Shown piece after piece: positions 6,683 through 7,207 of a DNA stretch of 7,207 bases. The notes beneath the pieces are model-generated. The model was not told where the DNA came from. It saw only the letters and a program-made list of their open reading frames with translations, and did not search any database. Source of the stretch: Polaribacter sp. (GTDB taxonomy: Bacteria; Bacteroidota; Bacteroidia; Flavobacteriales; Flavobacteriaceae); NCBI GenBank assembly GCA_003537695.1, contig DPRC01000038.1:1-7207 (forward strand), read 5' to 3'. How positions within the stretch are numbered: position 1 is the first letter of the stretch; each line of letters begins with the position of its first letter. The position numbers and the translations under genes were made by a program.

Positions 6683-6939
6683 TTAATGAGATAATTTATT
6701 TTTAATACTCCCTACAAGAGGGCACCAACTATAGCAGCTAGCAGAACCACTAAAATAGGTGAAAAACCTGCACCCAATAAAGTAAATATCGGACCAGAAC
6801 ATGCTCCTGCCAATGCCCAACCCAATCCAAAAATAGTACCACCAAATAGATAGCACCTAAAACTCTTTGCTTTGGGATAGACGTTTATTGGTTCTCCGTA
6901 ATAGGATTTTATATTGAATCATTTAATTACTGGTAACAT
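6683..6939 (-). pseudogene. Decayed C-terminal half of a YeeE/YedE-type (DUF6691-like) sulfur transporter
   Basis: From 6918 the minus strand reads FNIKSYYGEPINVYP, then FGGTIFGLGWALAGACSGP and a LLGAGFSPILVVLLAAIVGAL helix. This is the second half of the small YeeE/YedE-type membrane proteins, whose family carries a GLGWALAGACPGP motif; they are thought to take up thiosulfate or other sulfur compounds. The copy is broken in three places. A TGA (6921-6919) replaces the residue before FNIK, a TAG (6714-6712) interrupts the last helix, and after it the expected tail GVLKNKLSH followed by a TAA (6685-6683) is read only if one A is restored in the A5 run at 6701-6697. Upstream of about 6940 no transmembrane N-terminal half can be recognised, so it is missing or beyond recognition. 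I call it non-functional. Confidence 0.72.
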
Positions 6940-7020
6940 GATAAGTTTTGTTAACTCTTTTGCGTTGAATACCAATCAGCGCGTTGCTTTAAAAATAAAC
7001 GCAGTACCTACTGCACGCAA
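6940..7020. other. Spacer between two gene remnants
   Basis: Nothing coding is recognisable here in any frame. On the minus strand a small hairpin, GCAGTA (7014-7009) and TACTGC (7006-7001), is followed by a T-rich stretch (6999-6991) and lies just past the stop of the rhodanese-type remnant. It could be the leftover terminator of that gene, though the two-base loop makes it weak. The rest of the non-genic right end, between the AlkB-family start and the transporter remnant (6561-6682), shows only a T-rich leader (minus strand) and no convincing promoter. Confidence 0.35.
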
Positions 7021-7207
7021 CTATAAGCTTGATGGACGCACGAATTCAGATACGTTTACTTCTGATTCTTTTACCGCATCAAACCACTTGTAACATTTAT
7101 AACAGTATATATTGCTCTACTTTTTAATATGGAAGCAGCAATCATAGAGCTGTATCCCCCTGTAACCATCCAAAACAGGCCTCCTTTCAAGCACAGGAAC
7201 TCGAAAA
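7021..7207 (-). pseudogene. Decayed 3' end of a rhodanese-domain protein (MBL-fold hydrolase/rhodanese type)
   Basis: From 7205 the minus strand reads a rhodanese C-terminus: TGGYSSMIAASILKSRAIY followed by VINVTSG. The frame then breaks at 7083-7080. Restoring one T gives GFDAVKESEVNVSEFV and the end RPSSL before a TAG (7023-7021). This matches the end of flavobacterial proteins that join a metallo-beta-lactamase fold to rhodanese domains and act on persulfides or related sulfur species. The rhodanese active loop should read like C-A-G-G-Y-R; here it reads V-T-G-G-Y-S, so both the catalytic Cys and the Arg are gone. A frameshift plus loss of the active loop argues for a pseudogene. The 5' part lies beyond the window, so the presence of the MBL domain is inferred from the family. 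Confidence 0.7.

Noticed and set aside
6938..7093. A 51-codon plus-strand frame starting MISFVNSFALNTNQ
   Set aside because: Part of it (7021-7080) is the exact antisense of the recognisable rhodanese tail on the minus strand; it has no ribosome binding site, promoter or family resemblance.

Overview
The window looks like a chromosomal segment of a marine-type Flavobacteriaceae bacterium (phylum Bacteroidetes). The evidence is the AT-rich sequence, proteins that read like flavobacterial orthologues (AccA, Tgt, RluF, a short LptF/LptG permease), the absence of strong Shine-Dalgarno sites, and promoter boxes of the Bacteroidetes form TTG-N17-23-TAnnTTTG. Most of the window is ordinary housekeeping sequence. 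I found no phage, CRISPR array, insertion sequence or RNA gene.

Layout. Positions 1-570 (+) hold the 3' part of a TlpA/thioredoxin-fold disulfide reductase whose reading frame runs off the left edge. A bidirectional hairpin terminator at 605-641 separates it from a convergent minus-strand series. In order of transcription, right to left, that series is: an AlkB-family dioxygenase (6560-5958); rluF, a 23S rRNA pseudouridine synthase (5924-5034) with its own likely -7 box and a terminator after it; tgt, the queuine/preQ1 tRNA-guanine transglycosylase (4869-3739), with a good promoter that leaves almost no leader; an LptF/LptG-type LPS export permease (3682-2591); an EamA/DMT-family transporter (2604-1690) overlapping the permease gene by 14 bp; and accA, the acetyl-CoA carboxylase carboxyltransferase alpha subunit (1616-663), with its own promoter overlapped by a perfect 10-bp inverted repeat. 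tgt, permease and EamA gene probably form one transcript. accA can be transcribed separately.

The right end (about 6683-7207, minus strand) has no intact gene but is not empty. It holds two broken gene remnants. One is the 3' end of a rhodanese-domain protein of the MBL-fold/rhodanese type, with a one-base frameshift and a destroyed rhodanese active loop. The other is the C-terminal half of a YeeE/YedE-type (DUF6691-like) sulfur transporter with two in-frame stops and a frameshift. Together they look like the relic of a reactive-sulfur handling cluster.

Functional threads. Tgt and RluF both modify RNA; if RluF has the dual specificity of its E. coli counterpart, the two could act on neighbouring bases 34 and 35 of tRNA-Tyr. 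The permease and AccA serve the envelope (LPS transport, fatty acid synthesis). The points most worth a second look are the decayed sulfur genes, the Tgt lacking the usual zinc-binding cysteines, the near-leaderless tgt promoter, and the inverted repeat sitting on the accA promoter.
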